From positions 372,001 to 436,000 of the forward strand of contig OZ244718.1 in NCBI GenBank assembly GCA_965218945.1: DNA of 64,000 nucleotides, given 5' to 3'. The stretch comes from DAOUJW01 sp965218945 (GTDB taxonomy: Bacteria; Chloroflexota; Dehalococcoidia; Lucifugimonadales; UBA2985). The position numbers were made by a program, and so were the translations under genes. A model generated the notes under the pieces. That model made no database searches, was not told where the DNA came from, and saw nothing but the letters and a program-made list of their open reading frames with translations. Each line of letters begins with the position of its first letter. Position 1 is the stretch's first letter. Of the stretch, positions 27,603 through 36,412 are shown one piece after another.

Positions 27603-27832
27603 GAGGCGAAATCGAAGGCCTTGGTGGAGATGAATCCGCTGGCTGCGGAGTCGCCGCGAGTCTTCAGACGCACCCGCTCGACCGTCTCCGCGCTGAATGA
27701 CTTCTCACTGCAGCGGACGCCCACCGTGGCCGGAATGCCGCGGATCAGGACATGCTGTCCCTCAACTAGGAACACCTCCTGGACACGCTCCTGACGGCCT
27801 TCTTCAGAGCGGCAGACCGGGCGGACAAACAT
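27599..27832 (-). CDS. YgiT/MqsA-like zinc-finger-type small protein with lost cysteines
   Basis: A 77-residue protein. Residues 1-55 follow the YgiT-type zinc finger pattern (EVFLVEGQHVLIRGIPATV, then EKSFSAETVERV). However, the two CxxC knuckles appear as RPVC and GVRC, so each has lost its first cysteine and zinc binding is doubtful. It starts 2 bp after the nuclease gene stop and overlaps the helicase start by 4 bp, so it is translated with both. YgiT proteins usually act as antitoxins or DNA-binding regulators. Here it may be an adaptor or inhibitor for the neighbouring nuclease or helicase; that is inference. Confidence 0.6.
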   Translation of the reverse strand: MFVRPVCRSEEGRQERVQEVFLVEGQHVLIRGIPATVGVRCSEKSFSAETVERVRLKTRGDSAASGFISTKAFDFAS

Positions 27833-27834
27833 GT

Positions 27835-29556
27835 CTATCCCATAACCGGAGATGTTAGGAACCCGTCCCCTCTCTTGAGCATTTCATAGAAGTGCTTGTC
27901 GGCAACAACCGGCAACTGTTCTTGATGTTCATACATCCACAGACGGGGATAGTTTACGATGATGACGCCAACCACAGTGTAATCTTCTTCGGGCGCAATG
28001 CCAAACTCAGACTTGAGGGCCTCTACCCGCTCCCTGAACCAATCGGCCTGCTTCTCCATCTTGTCCACATATTTTTGGAATTCAAGCAATTCGTCTTTAA
28101 CTTCGGCTGGGACTGTTATAGGTTCTGCGACGTCTTTGGCTTCTGCCAATACAAAGCGGCGAAACCGCTTGTCTACAATGAACACATCAACAGGTCCAAA
28201 ACCAGCGCCTTCGGGAATACGCTCAGTCCTTATCCGTTTCTTCTCCTTGGCCACTGTGTATTTCGCACGTTTACACTTATCAGCAATCTCATCCCTTAAC
28301 GCATTACCTCGTTTAGTCTGAATGCTACCAATTGCCCTTTTGACGGGGCCGCTATTGGACATTCGAGGGAGCCGGACGTGGCCTGACGGGAACCTGTAAT
28401 AAAACATGCGATTGGATGTTTCCAGAGTTTCTACACCGTACAGACATATTGGCAGCGACGCAAGACCCTCCAACAAGACAACGGGCCTTCTGATTAGGCG
28501 GGTTTCTCGGCCTGCGCGTTCTGCCGGCCGAAGCTGGTCCATGCTGTAGTCAGATATTAGCTGCTTTGAGAGAGCATGATCAGTCATTAGCAGCTCAAAC
28601 CGGTCAGGACTAAGCTTCCATTCACGGGACATAAATTCACCAAGTTCGTCTTTCGGGATAACTTTGATGTATCCGGTTGGGTCAAAAGAGTCTAGCAAGC
28701 CCCCTGAGTAACGCATAAAATCGCCTATGTTGTATCCAAGCTCTTTCTCCATTGCCTTGCTCAAAGGACCCCACTCCGCGTCTCTGTCAATACGACTAAG
28801 ACTCTTTTCAACTGTCCAGTCGGCGCTTTCCGCTCTCGCCCGGAAAATGTCGTTAGTCCAATTCCTGTCCTCTTCGATTCTCCAGGGCGCCGTGGCATTC
28901 TGATGTGAGATAGTAGCTGCATCCGTTCGACTTGCGCGGGCAATTGACAATTTATAATCTGGGCCTATAGTAACCTCATGTAACAAAACGCCAGAGTAAA
29001 TGGACTCCCAAGCAGTATCCCATACCAGTATTGTTCGCGCCAGTTCAATCAGATAATCCAGCTTTGATTGGCTTGCTTCAATTCCGTAGAATTGGCAGCG
29101 CTTGACGCATATCTCAATGAGCCATCTGATAGAAATGGTATAGGGTGACACAAGTTTCCATAGCCGTTGGCGCTCCATAGAGGCATCCGTTCTTCCGACC
29201 AGCAACATATCAGGGATAGACTCGTATCTGAACTTGTTTATGTTGCCCAGAAACTCTTCATTTCTTTTGTAAAGGCTCACGCAAAGGTCAAATACGTCAA
29301 GCCCAGAAAGCTCGCTAATCAGAGCGTCCACCAAGCCGTTGTAGACGGTCGTAACCTGTTGAAGTATGTCTTTGTCTACCGAAGAATACACTCCGGGCCT
29401 CAATCCAGCTTGCTCGATAAGGGATTGGTGCAGGGCCGCAACTCGCATGAAGTCCGCCTCCGACGGAAACCGCGGCAGTGGCAAATGATTGAAGCTGGAA
29501 GGCATAGGGATAGGCATACCAAAAGATTCAGACCGATCCGGGAATATAGGTATCAT
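27835..29556 (-). CDS. Putative PD-(D/E)XK nuclease of the defence operon
   Basis: A 573-residue protein from ATG 29556 with a GGAG site. Most of it is unrecognised. Near the C-terminus, residues about 450-475 read GFGPVDVFIVDKRFRRFVLA followed by EAKD, a strand-Asp-strand-ExK layout typical of PD-(D/E)XK nucleases. A helix (LLEFQKYVDKMEKQADWFRE) and strand (YTVVGVIIVNYPR) follow, as in Shedu-like and restriction-type folds. The gene is clearly AT-richer than both neighbours, suggesting a distinct history. It lies between the PIN gene (101 bp upstream) and the YgiT-like gene (2 bp downstream). It could supply DNA cleavage for the operon; the N-terminal domain may give specificity. Confidence 0.6.
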   Translation of the reverse strand: MIPIFPDRSESFGMPIPMPSSFNHLPLPRFPSEADFMRVAALHQSLIEQAGLRPGVYSSVDKDILQQVTTVYNGLVDALISELSGLDVFDLCVSLYKRNEEFLGNINKFRYESIPDMLLVGRTDASMERQRLWKLVSPYTISIRWLIEICVKRCQFYGIEASQSKLDYLIELARTILVWDTAWESIYSGVLLHEVTIGPDYKLSIARASRTDAATISHQNATAPWRIEEDRNWTNDIFRARAESADWTVEKSLSRIDRDAEWGPLSKAMEKELGYNIGDFMRYSGGLLDSFDPTGYIKVIPKDELGEFMSREWKLSPDRFELLMTDHALSKQLISDYSMDQLRPAERAGRETRLIRRPVVLLEGLASLPICLYGVETLETSNRMFYYRFPSGHVRLPRMSNSGPVKRAIGSIQTKRGNALRDEIADKCKRAKYTVAKEKKRIRTERIPEGAGFGPVDVFIVDKRFRRFVLAEAKDVAEPITVPAEVKDELLEFQKYVDKMEKQADWFRERVEALKSEFGIAPEEDYTVVGVIIVNYPRLWMYEHQEQLPVVADKHFYEMLKRGDGFLTSPVMG

Positions 29557-29657
29557 CGGGTGGTCTCCATAGTTAAGTGTACTCCCTACTCAAAACTCCG
29601 CCGTTCAAACCACGCCTCCACCAGCCGGGCCGCCGACGGAGTGAGCGTGTAGAGGCT

Positions 29658-30050
29658 TTACGCCGAAACGATGCTCAGCCTCTCTATCCGCTCAAAGTGC
29701 CGCCTGTTGTTGGTAAGCAGCGTCAGACCGTGGCGCAGGGCCGTCGCTCCTATCCAGAGGTCGGTATCGCCGATAAGGGCATTTCTGGCTCTCAGTTTGC
29801 CCCTCTGCTGCCCAAATATCCTGCACACACCATCGTCTATATGAACGACCTCAATCTCTGAGAGTATAAGCCTCAACGCACTCTCATTGCTTGCAGGGTC
29901 GGAAGCACGATACACTCCTTCATAGAGTTCACCCATCGACACTATGCTCAGACCTATCCCCGCAGGGATCAACTCCTCAATGCGCCGAGCCACTTGATTA
30001 TTCCCTCTGAAGTGAAGGATGATCCAATCTGTATCCACCAGATACTTCAT
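29658..30050 (-). CDS. VapC-like PIN-domain ribonuclease
   Basis: A 130-residue protein starting at ATG 30050, 4 bp after the methyltransferase stop. Acidic PIN residues are in place: Asp in YLVDTDWI (residues 6-8), Glu in SMGELYEGVY (about 41) and Asp in GDTDLWIGATAL (about 94-96), followed by LLTNNRRHFERI. The family cleaves RNA, usually held in check by a cognate antitoxin. No VapB or other antitoxin gene is adjacent; the upstream partner is the methyltransferase. It may have been captured as an abortive-infection arm of the system, with the methylase or HTH protein as its control. Confidence 0.85.
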   Translation of the reverse strand: MKYLVDTDWIILHFRGNNQVARRIEELIPAGIGLSIVSMGELYEGVYRASDPASNESALRLILSEIEVVHIDDGVCRIFGQQRGKLRARNALIGDTDLWIGATALRHGLTLLTNNRRHFERIERLSIVSA

Positions 30051-30054
30051 GGTG

Positions 30055-33000
30055 TCACAGCTTCGGTTCAGGCCGTGTATTTATCAACCGGCTCGCCTGT
30101 ATATCCTCAATCAGTTGATCGCCGTCAATGCTATCCTTCCACGCGCCCGCCGTCGCCCTTAGCGCGTTGAGCTTTCGCCAGTCCGGGGGCATCTCAGCGC
30201 CCAAGGCCTCCCGGCGTGCCCCCAGCCAGTCCAGGACAAGCTTGCGCTCGGAGGACGACACGCCATAGGCGTCGAAGACGACAGTGTCCGTTTCTCGCTC
30301 GATGACTTCCACTCGTTCGTGAGTTTCTCCATGGCGTATCTCATCCACGAGTGATTGAAGAGCAACACAGGTACTTTCCTGAAGACTTGGAATCATGAAT
30401 GAATCAATACGTGTTGGAGTAAGTTCGATATACCCACCTCGCAGGATATTCATACTCAGAGCCATTAGCCATTCCATCAGAGAACTATTCATTACGGCTG
30501 CAATCCAAGCATCAGCACCAGCGATGAAATGGAGGGTATTACTCAGATATGACCCAGACGTATCGAACAAGAACGCCGGAGAGAATGAGGTCTTCTTCCA
30601 TACAATCTTTGGGTGGGCGAACTCATCGTAGTAGGCCACCGAGTCCTGGATCTCGTACCACTGGTAATCTCCAGGCTTCCTTCCAGCGCCCCGCTGTCCG
30701 CTGGTTGATTTGGGTTCAAGGTCGGCGCGCCACCAGGAGAGATGACTTTGGATGGCCGGGTACTCGTCTATATCGACTCCACGACGAGTGAAGATAACGT
30801 ACAGCCCTGCCCAATCAGGCTTCCACCGCCCAATGTCCCGACCACGCAGCCACGGTTTGATCAGCTCAGCGCTGCGTGGGTCTTCCTCTATGAGTTCTTG
30901 GCGTTTGGCCTCGTTGATGACGAACGCCTCGTTGAGACCGGTAGTGACCCCCCTATAGATTCGACCCTTGACAAACTCGCCCAGTGGTGTGCCCTGGTTC
31001 ATCAGCCGCTCGAAGAGGCGTACTAGAGCTGGGTCTTCCAAGACCCAGCCGTCCTTCTTCAGAAGCACCTGTGGGAAATCGCCTATCTCGGACCTCGACA
31101 GCAGGCCGTCTAGGTCTTCCAACACACTGCGCACGCTTTCAGTGCTGACTTTGAGATTGGCCTGGGAAAGTTCCTTGCGGGCCGGGCCTGCCAGATCGGC
31201 AACGGGCAGCGCGTGCTCGGCTGAGTCATCCGAGCGCTTGCCCACCAACACGGCCGGGTAGGCCGCGATTGGCTTGCCGTTGGCCTCGAACAGGGGCAAG
31301 TCGCCAAAGTCAATGACTCGTTGGATGCGCAGGGAGGCCGGAATGTGCTCACGGATACCGGCCCCGTATCCGGCCCGCATGAATTTGTTGCTGGTGATGA
31401 AGGACAGCCAGCCGCCGGGCCGGAGTATCTGCAGGGCACGGGCATAAAAGTAGACGAGGATGTCTGCCGTACCTGTATGCACCTGTGGGAAAGCCTCCTC
31501 GTAAGATTTCTGGTCTTCGGCGTCCAGCTTCTCCTGGCGCACGTATGGCGGATTCGCCAGTACAATATCAAATCCAGCGTTGGCATCACCCTCGCGCAGG
31601 ACTTCAGGGAAGGCAATGGGCCACAGAAACGGCTTCTGCGCCATGGCAATGTCCTTGGACTTCACGTTGTCCAGCAGATTCCGGAGTCTGAGGACGCGTT
31701 CATCGGCCTTATTCAAAGCAGTCTTGCGAGGTTTGGGGCCTTTTCCCAGAGCCTCGCCCTCTTCTATGGCCTCCTTGACGGCCTCCTCAAGCTGAAGACG
31801 CACAACCTCACTCTGATCCCGGGCGATGTTGTCCCGTAACTCCCGCAGCCGCTCCGGATTCCTGTGCGTGCGCTCGAACTCCGCCCTTCGCTGCGCTATC
31901 CGCCGCTCTATGCCTTCCACCTGGGAGCGCAGCTCCAACCCCATTGTCCAGGACTGGGGCTGCGGCCACGACTCCTTGAAGGCAACGCCCGCCAACCTGT
32001 CCACAAGCGAGTCTCCCGCCACTATCTGGAAGTCCAGGTTGGGCAGCGCCCAGTTGGAGTTGGGGTCCGGGGGCTCGTCCATGTCCAGCACCATGGAGAG
32101 CCAGAGGCGCAGGCGGCAAATCTCCACCGCCTCCGGGTTTATGTCCACCCCATACAGGCTGTTCTCGATAATGCGCTGCTTCCAGTCGCTCACCATCCGG
32201 TAGAGCTCGTGAGGATCGACGTAGCTCCGCTGCGAGAAGAGGATCCCTCGCCGCAGGGACACAATCTCCTGAATGGCCCCCAATAGAAACGCCCCGGAGC
32301 CGACGGCCGGGTCGCACACCCGAACGGTCTCCAGCGCGTCGATGAGGGCGTCGGCAGGGATCCCGGGAAGGGCTTGGTGCTCGTCCCTGGAGCCTACAGC
32401 TTCTTGACGGAGAACGTCCAGGCTGCTCTGGTCAACGCCTGTGGCGTCCCGCAGGTAGCCGTCCAAGGTCTCGCGGCACATGAAGTGGACGATCTCTCGC
32501 GGTGTGTAATAGGTGCCGGTGTTGTGGCGCTCGTCGCCTTGGTACAGGTTCTCGAAGACGCGGCCCAGCAACTCTGGGTCTGGATCAACGGATTGGTCGT
32601 CCGGCGTGGACTCCCTTGTGGTGAAGCGGTAGCGGGATAGCAGGTTGAGGAGCGAGCCTTCGCTTTCGGGGTCGAATACATCGTCCGGCAGCGACACCTC
32701 GCCTGCGTCGTTGATGTGATCCTCAAGTGCGCTGCGCCTGAACAGACCACCATTCAGGTAGGGGACGAAGCCCAAGACGGGATGTTCGCTCCGACTGCTG
32801 CTCCCGGTCGCCATAGCGTCGAAAAACATCGGACACAGAATGCCGCGATAGTATTCGCCCTCGTCCGTCTGGGAGCGACGCCGCCACATGTCCAGCAGGT
32901 AGGTTACAGAGCCGTGCCCGCCTGGTTCCCCCAACCAACGCTTGGCTTGGAGGAACCACAAGAAGAGCACTCGACCCATCTGGCGGGTGGCCCAAGAACG

Positions 33001-33696
33001 GGCCTCGTCCTGGGTGAACGACTTGACCACCGAGTGGTCCTGGTTGTGTGCCAACAGCGCTTTGGCTACGCGGTCGCGGACGGCGGTGTACTCCTGGTAG
33101 AACGTGGTGGTGACGCGCTCGACGCTGAACTGCTGCTGCCAGGTCCTCGAAACTTCCAGCAGGTTCGCGCCAGGGTGAATCCGCAGCGCGCGCAGGAGGT
33201 CCCGGTGGAAGCGTGTGGGATTGTCTAGGTCAAGGTGGGCGCGGACGCTGGTGACGGCCCCATTGGAAGAACCGACCTGGGTGCGGGGAAAGACAAGCTC
33301 AGCTTCGTGACGCGGGTCGGTGGGTGGAGGAACCAGTAGGGCCAGGGACCGTCTATCAGGTACGTGTTCTACTAAGGCGCGAGTGATGCGCCGACGTGAC
33401 CTGTCCCGGTCTGACGACCGGTAGCCCCAATCGGAGAGTACGCCGACCCACAGACCAGTCTCCGCCGGGTCTGCCTTGCGACTTCCGACCCGGTAGAGCT
33501 CGCTTACGCCATAGCCTCCGTCACCGCGGCCGCGCAGGAACTGCTTCAGCCCACCGGAGAGTGCGCCTGCCAGTCGATCCTCTGGGTTCGAGATTGGCTC
33601 GAACCCCAGGAACTCGGCCAGTCCCTCTGCCCTTTGGGGGTCGCCGCCGAAGTCGGAGAGGATGGCCTCTACGTTGCCGTCAGCAGCGATAGTCAT
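30055..33696 (-). CDS. Eco57I/PglX-like N6-adenine DNA methyltransferase
   Basis: A 1213-residue protein. ATG 33696 overlaps the HTH gene stop (ATGA). It carries a methyltransferase core with motif I CDPAVGSGAFLLGA (about residues 470-483) and motif IV LANPPYVRQ, so it methylates adenine N6. Before the core lies NTGTYYTPREIVHFM, typical of Eco57I/type IIG enzymes. The C-terminal about 350 residues (KPWLRGRDIGRWKPDW, NTLHFIAGAD, LTPTRIDSFMIPSL) resemble a TaqI-like target recognition domain. No PD-(D/E)XK motif is visible in the N-terminus, unlike true type IIG fusions; cleavage would come from a partner. Size and layout match BREX PglX and DISARM DrmMI. It probably marks self DNA. Confidence 0.9.
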   Translation of the reverse strand: MTIAADGNVEAILSDFGGDPQRAEGLAEFLGFEPISNPEDRLAGALSGGLKQFLRGRGDGGYGVSELYRVGSRKADPAETGLWVGVLSDWGYRSSDRDRSRRRITRALVEHVPDRRSLALLVPPPTDPRHEAELVFPRTQVGSSNGAVTSVRAHLDLDNPTRFHRDLLRALRIHPGANLLEVSRTWQQQFSVERVTTTFYQEYTAVRDRVAKALLAHNQDHSVVKSFTQDEARSWATRQMGRVLFLWFLQAKRWLGEPGGHGSVTYLLDMWRRRSQTDEGEYYRGILCPMFFDAMATGSSSRSEHPVLGFVPYLNGGLFRRSALEDHINDAGEVSLPDDVFDPESEGSLLNLLSRYRFTTRESTPDDQSVDPDPELLGRVFENLYQGDERHNTGTYYTPREIVHFMCRETLDGYLRDATGVDQSSLDVLRQEAVGSRDEHQALPGIPADALIDALETVRVCDPAVGSGAFLLGAIQEIVSLRRGILFSQRSYVDPHELYRMVSDWKQRIIENSLYGVDINPEAVEICRLRLWLSMVLDMDEPPDPNSNWALPNLDFQIVAGDSLVDRLAGVAFKESWPQPQSWTMGLELRSQVEGIERRIAQRRAEFERTHRNPERLRELRDNIARDQSEVVRLQLEEAVKEAIEEGEALGKGPKPRKTALNKADERVLRLRNLLDNVKSKDIAMAQKPFLWPIAFPEVLREGDANAGFDIVLANPPYVRQEKLDAEDQKSYEEAFPQVHTGTADILVYFYARALQILRPGGWLSFITSNKFMRAGYGAGIREHIPASLRIQRVIDFGDLPLFEANGKPIAAYPAVLVGKRSDDSAEHALPVADLAGPARKELSQANLKVSTESVRSVLEDLDGLLSRSEIGDFPQVLLKKDGWVLEDPALVRLFERLMNQGTPLGEFVKGRIYRGVTTGLNEAFVINEAKRQELIEEDPRSAELIKPWLRGRDIGRWKPDWAGLYVIFTRRGVDIDEYPAIQSHLSWWRADLEPKSTSGQRGAGRKPGDYQWYEIQDSVAYYDEFAHPKIVWKKTSFSPAFLFDTSGSYLSNTLHFIAGADAWIAAVMNSSLMEWLMALSMNILRGGYIELTPTRIDSFMIPSLQESTCVALQSLVDEIRHGETHERVEVIERETDTVVFDAYGVSSSERKLVLDWLGARREALGAEMPPDWRKLNALRATAGAWKDSIDGDQLIEDIQASRLINTRPEPKL

Positions 33697-34199
33697 GTCG
33701 TTGACTCCACAGCATCTATGATCTCAACCGTTGGATGTTCCAGTTTCATCCCGTGCTTCACGAAATCGAACGGGTCCGGGTAGATGATGGCCTTGTCGGG
33801 TTTCCTGGGGAACTTCACGGGGAGCCATTGCTCCATTTCCGCGTTCTCCTCTCTGAACTGAGGCAGGATTGCCAATACCCTCTTGGCCTCGTCCACCGCC
33901 TTTTCGTAAGTGAAGTGCTCAGACCGGTAGTCAGGGAACGGCAGCCCCAGTCCCCACCCCATGAACCCTACTCTGTACCGCACCCCCTCCTTGGCAAGCT
34001 GTCTCATCTCGGCGTCGCTCAGATCGTAATGCTCTTGGATAGCCTCCGCACTGATGCGGTACTCCCTGGCGACACCTTTCACCCGCACCTTGGATGCTTC
34101 GAGTCGTCCCTCTATGATTCGCTGGCGGACAGCCTGCTGTGTAATCCCGAAGAACTGCGCCACCTCCGGAACGGTGTACATTCTTTCTTCCGTCATCAT
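33693..34199 (-). CDS. Excisionase/MerR-like HTH regulator of the leftward operon
   Basis: An about 168-residue protein if started at ATG 34199, supported by CGGAG 6 bp upstream. Upstream ATGs at 34259 and 34289 are also open, so the start is uncertain. The HTH is YTVPEVAQFFGITQQAVRQR (about residues 7-26), followed by SAEAIQEHYDLSDAE. The C-terminal portion (GWGLGLPFPDYRSEHFTYEK, EQWLPVKFPRKPDKA) is not recognised. It is the first gene of the six-gene leftward operon and overlaps the methyltransferase start by 4 bp. Likely role: control of the operon, perhaps acting at the shared divergent region. Confidence 0.75.
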   Translation of the reverse strand: MMTEERMYTVPEVAQFFGITQQAVRQRIIEGRLEASKVRVKGVAREYRISAEAIQEHYDLSDAEMRQLAKEGVRYRVGFMGWGLGLPFPDYRSEHFTYEKAVDEAKRVLAILPQFREENAEMEQWLPVKFPRKPDKAIIYPDPFDFVKHGMKLEHPTVEIIDAVESTT

Positions 34200-34327
34200 G
34201 TTGATCTCCGATACCTCTCTCAGCTTGAGCGTATGCTCCTTAGGCCCTGGTACCTTCATCGCTGCCTGAGATGACGCGTCAACACCCATGCGGGCACAGT
34301 CGTCCTTATGGGATAAACGCTCAAGCA

Positions 34328-34356
34328 ATACTAACAGGATGCAACAAGCAACACAA
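34328..34356 (-). promoter_or_regulatory. Candidate promoter of the leftward defence operon
   Basis: On the minus strand TTGTGT (34351-34356) is separated by 17 bp from TAGTAT (34328-34333). It lies about 130 bp upstream of the preferred HTH start and just upstream of the longer candidate starts. The -35 is weak and the -10 good. The surrounding 34.36-34.70 kb stretch carries no convincing gene. Confidence 0.4.
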
Positions 34357-34652
34357 TCCAGCAAAGGTGGACAAGCTGGGGGTGTCGTGGCTGGTGGTGG
34401 ACTCTACTAGCCGATCTTACTAACTTCGGGATAAAGTCACCAGTGCCAGACCCCCAGGCAGATGCAACTGGCCAACGCCTTCTGCCGATACCGGGAGTTG
34501 GCGGCGGAAATCTCTTGTTCAAAGAGAGTGATGAGAAGACCAGCATACTCATTGCCTGTTGCCTCGAAGTTCAACAATTGGTACTGTAAGGGGACAAAGG
34601 CTGGTTAACTCTCTAACCTAATATCCAGGGCAACATAGGGGTTCATGTCACG

Positions 34653-34680
34653 TTGAACGTTTTCTGTCGCCCAAGATACT
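34653..34680 (+). promoter_or_regulatory. Candidate promoter of the rightward defence operon
   Basis: TTGAAC (34653-34658) and GATACT (34675-34680), spaced 16 bp, lie 26 bp before the first gene. A small inverted repeat GGTTA/TAACC (34603-34618) lies about 35 bp further upstream and may be an operator. Together with the leftward promoter this makes a divergent control region. Confidence 0.4.
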
Positions 34681-34706
34681 GAACTGTAACGGGCAAGTGA
34701 GGTGTA

Positions 34707-36410
34707 TTGGTGGCCTCTTATTTTGAGTGGAACGAGGCGATAGCAAAATTCTTTGCGGAAAGGGTCCCACGGGGAGAGGCTCTTTACCTGAGCGTGGATG
34801 AGGATACGCTGATTGAAATTGCCTCCTACGCGTTCTCCGAACAGGGACCGCCGGACCCGGTGCTAGACTTCGAAATGGCCGTGCAGGAAGAATGCGTTTC
34901 TGACGGAAGGGTTACTCTACCGGGAACGACGCTACGACAGCCAACTGGCACTCCCGCATGTGTAGCTTTTCTTAGCGCGATGGTGCTGGCAGCGTACAGA
35001 ATGGCCCCGGAAGACGGCATTTCTGAAATTAACTACTTCACCCGGTTGCGGGAAATCCTTGGTCTGACCGACGGAAGTGGCCGTCCTCCCGGAATGTTTC
35101 CACCAGCCCCGGAAGAAGCGCTCTGGGTTTCGCTTAACCAGTGGGTGGTTGACAATGAGTTGCAGCCCTCAGCGGAACGCGGCCCGGAAGGGCCGACGAA
35201 ATTCACAAACTATCCCCTTTCCCAATCGCTGCTTAGGGAAGGAGACAAAGGCAAACTGGGATGGGAGTTCAGAAGAGCAGAAGGCGAATTGGGAAGGGAC
35301 GCTGATAGGGAAAGGGTCGGTGGCTGGTTCTTCAACCGCGTCAGTGGCTTTTCCACAAGCCACATCAGGAGCTTGGCGCGGGAAGCCACAGCCGAAAGAT
35401 ACGACGCCATCGTAGACGCGGTTTATGGAGTCTATACCGGTATCGATTGGGTGAATCCCGGCTCTAATGGGACACGTTGGGGTGGGCCAGGATGGTTGAC
35501 GGCCGGTCTGTACCGGGAGTTCAATCCACTATCCGGGCAAATAGCTTACCACTTGTACCCGCGACGTCAAGCGAATGAAATCCGCGGGAGGCTGGAAATA
35601 ATGCATGACGGGAGCCCGGAGGTGCTGCATCGGAGTCGGGACGGACACTTCCGTCCCCTGTGGCCAATCGGTCCCTCTGGGGGCGAAACGTACTCGATTA
35701 TCGGGGACCCACGGATTACCGAACTGCGCATCCCGAAGCGCAGCTTTTGGGTTTTGACCCGTGACCCGTTCGACGACGCTTCAAGAATATTCGCCAGCCG
35801 CGGCTCCCCAAGACTTGGCGAAACTTTCTTGTTGCTTTGCCGGAAGGAGTGCGAAGACCAGTTGACCATCCTGAAAGACGAAGGCCTTCTAAACTGGGCC
35901 GGTGATCCTGTGGAATCGCCGGACTACGATGGATGGGCAGAATACCGGGAGTGCCTAGTCTTATCCTCCGGCTGGGATGGCATCATCCCACAGATGCCCG
36001 AGTTGTTCGACGAACTTCGTCCCCGTAACAGAGCGTCCATTTCCCTGCAGGGAGGATTGAGTACCGGGCGGCGCGACACTTGGCTTGAAGGGTATTTGCC
36101 ACGTCTTTTCATCACGTCGTTTGACTCCACATGTCGAGTTAGCGTGACGAACATTTCACGCCTGGACGTCGAGCCGGATATGGATGATACCGTTGCGGCT
36201 AACGTGGCGATCGAACTTCCCCACTTGGCGGTCGGCGACCATTTGATTGAAGTGATGAGCGCCGACCGGTCAGCGGACCGTCGGCACATAAGGGTGCTGC
36301 CCTGGGAGGCACTGGAGCCTGCGGAGCAGGAGGCAACTCTTGGAACGCCTGTTGGCGGCTACATCCTGAATGGCGGTCTGCTGACACTTGGCAGAGACGG
36401 AGAGGCCTGA
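34707..36410 (+). CDS. Unrecognised 567-residue protein, first gene of the DUF1998 helicase operon
   Basis: Starts at TTG 34707 or GTG 34710, behind GTGAGGTG. I do not recognise a domain. Visible features are a well-defined N-terminal region (NEAIAKFFAERV), a conserved-looking central block (RWGGPGWLTAGLYREFNPLS, then IAYHLYPRRQANEIRGRLEI) and a C-terminal beta-rich segment (VAIELPHLAVGDHLIEVMSA). No transmembrane segments, zinc fingers or nucleotide motifs are seen. The next gene starts 2 bp after its stop, so the two are coupled with the helicase. The position corresponds to accessory subunits of Druantia-like systems (for example genes preceding druE), but I cannot assign it to any named one. 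It may recognise foreign DNA or bridge the helicase to an effector. Confidence 0.75.
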   Translation: MVASYFEWNEAIAKFFAERVPRGEALYLSVDEDTLIEIASYAFSEQGPPDPVLDFEMAVQEECVSDGRVTLPGTTLRQPTGTPACVAFLSAMVLAAYRMAPEDGISEINYFTRLREILGLTDGSGRPPGMFPPAPEEALWVSLNQWVVDNELQPSAERGPEGPTKFTNYPLSQSLLREGDKGKLGWEFRRAEGELGRDADRERVGGWFFNRVSGFSTSHIRSLAREATAERYDAIVDAVYGVYTGIDWVNPGSNGTRWGGPGWLTAGLYREFNPLSGQIAYHLYPRRQANEIRGRLEIMHDGSPEVLHRSRDGHFRPLWPIGPSGGETYSIIGDPRITELRIPKRSFWVLTRDPFDDASRIFASRGSPRLGETFLLLCRKECEDQLTILKDEGLLNWAGDPVESPDYDGWAEYRECLVLSSGWDGIIPQMPELFDELRPRNRASISLQGGLSTGRRDTWLEGYLPRLFITSFDSTCRVSVTNISRLDVEPDMDDTVAANVAIELPHLAVGDHLIEVMSADRSADRRHIRVLPWEALEPAEQEATLGTPVGGYILNGGLLTLGRDGEA

Positions 36411-36412
36411 AA

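Noticed and set aside
29577..29652. Short frame reading LYTLTPSAARLVEAWFERR on the minus strand
   Set aside because: Looks like the tail of a winged-helix gene but is only about 25 codons with no start; too little to annotate.
24027..34364. BREX system
   Set aside because: The methylase resembles PglX, but no PglZ phosphatase, BrxC/PglY ATPase or BrxL is present.
34331..34552. Small minus-strand frame in the divergent control region
   Set aside because: No ribosome site or recognisable domain; it overlaps the candidate promoter.
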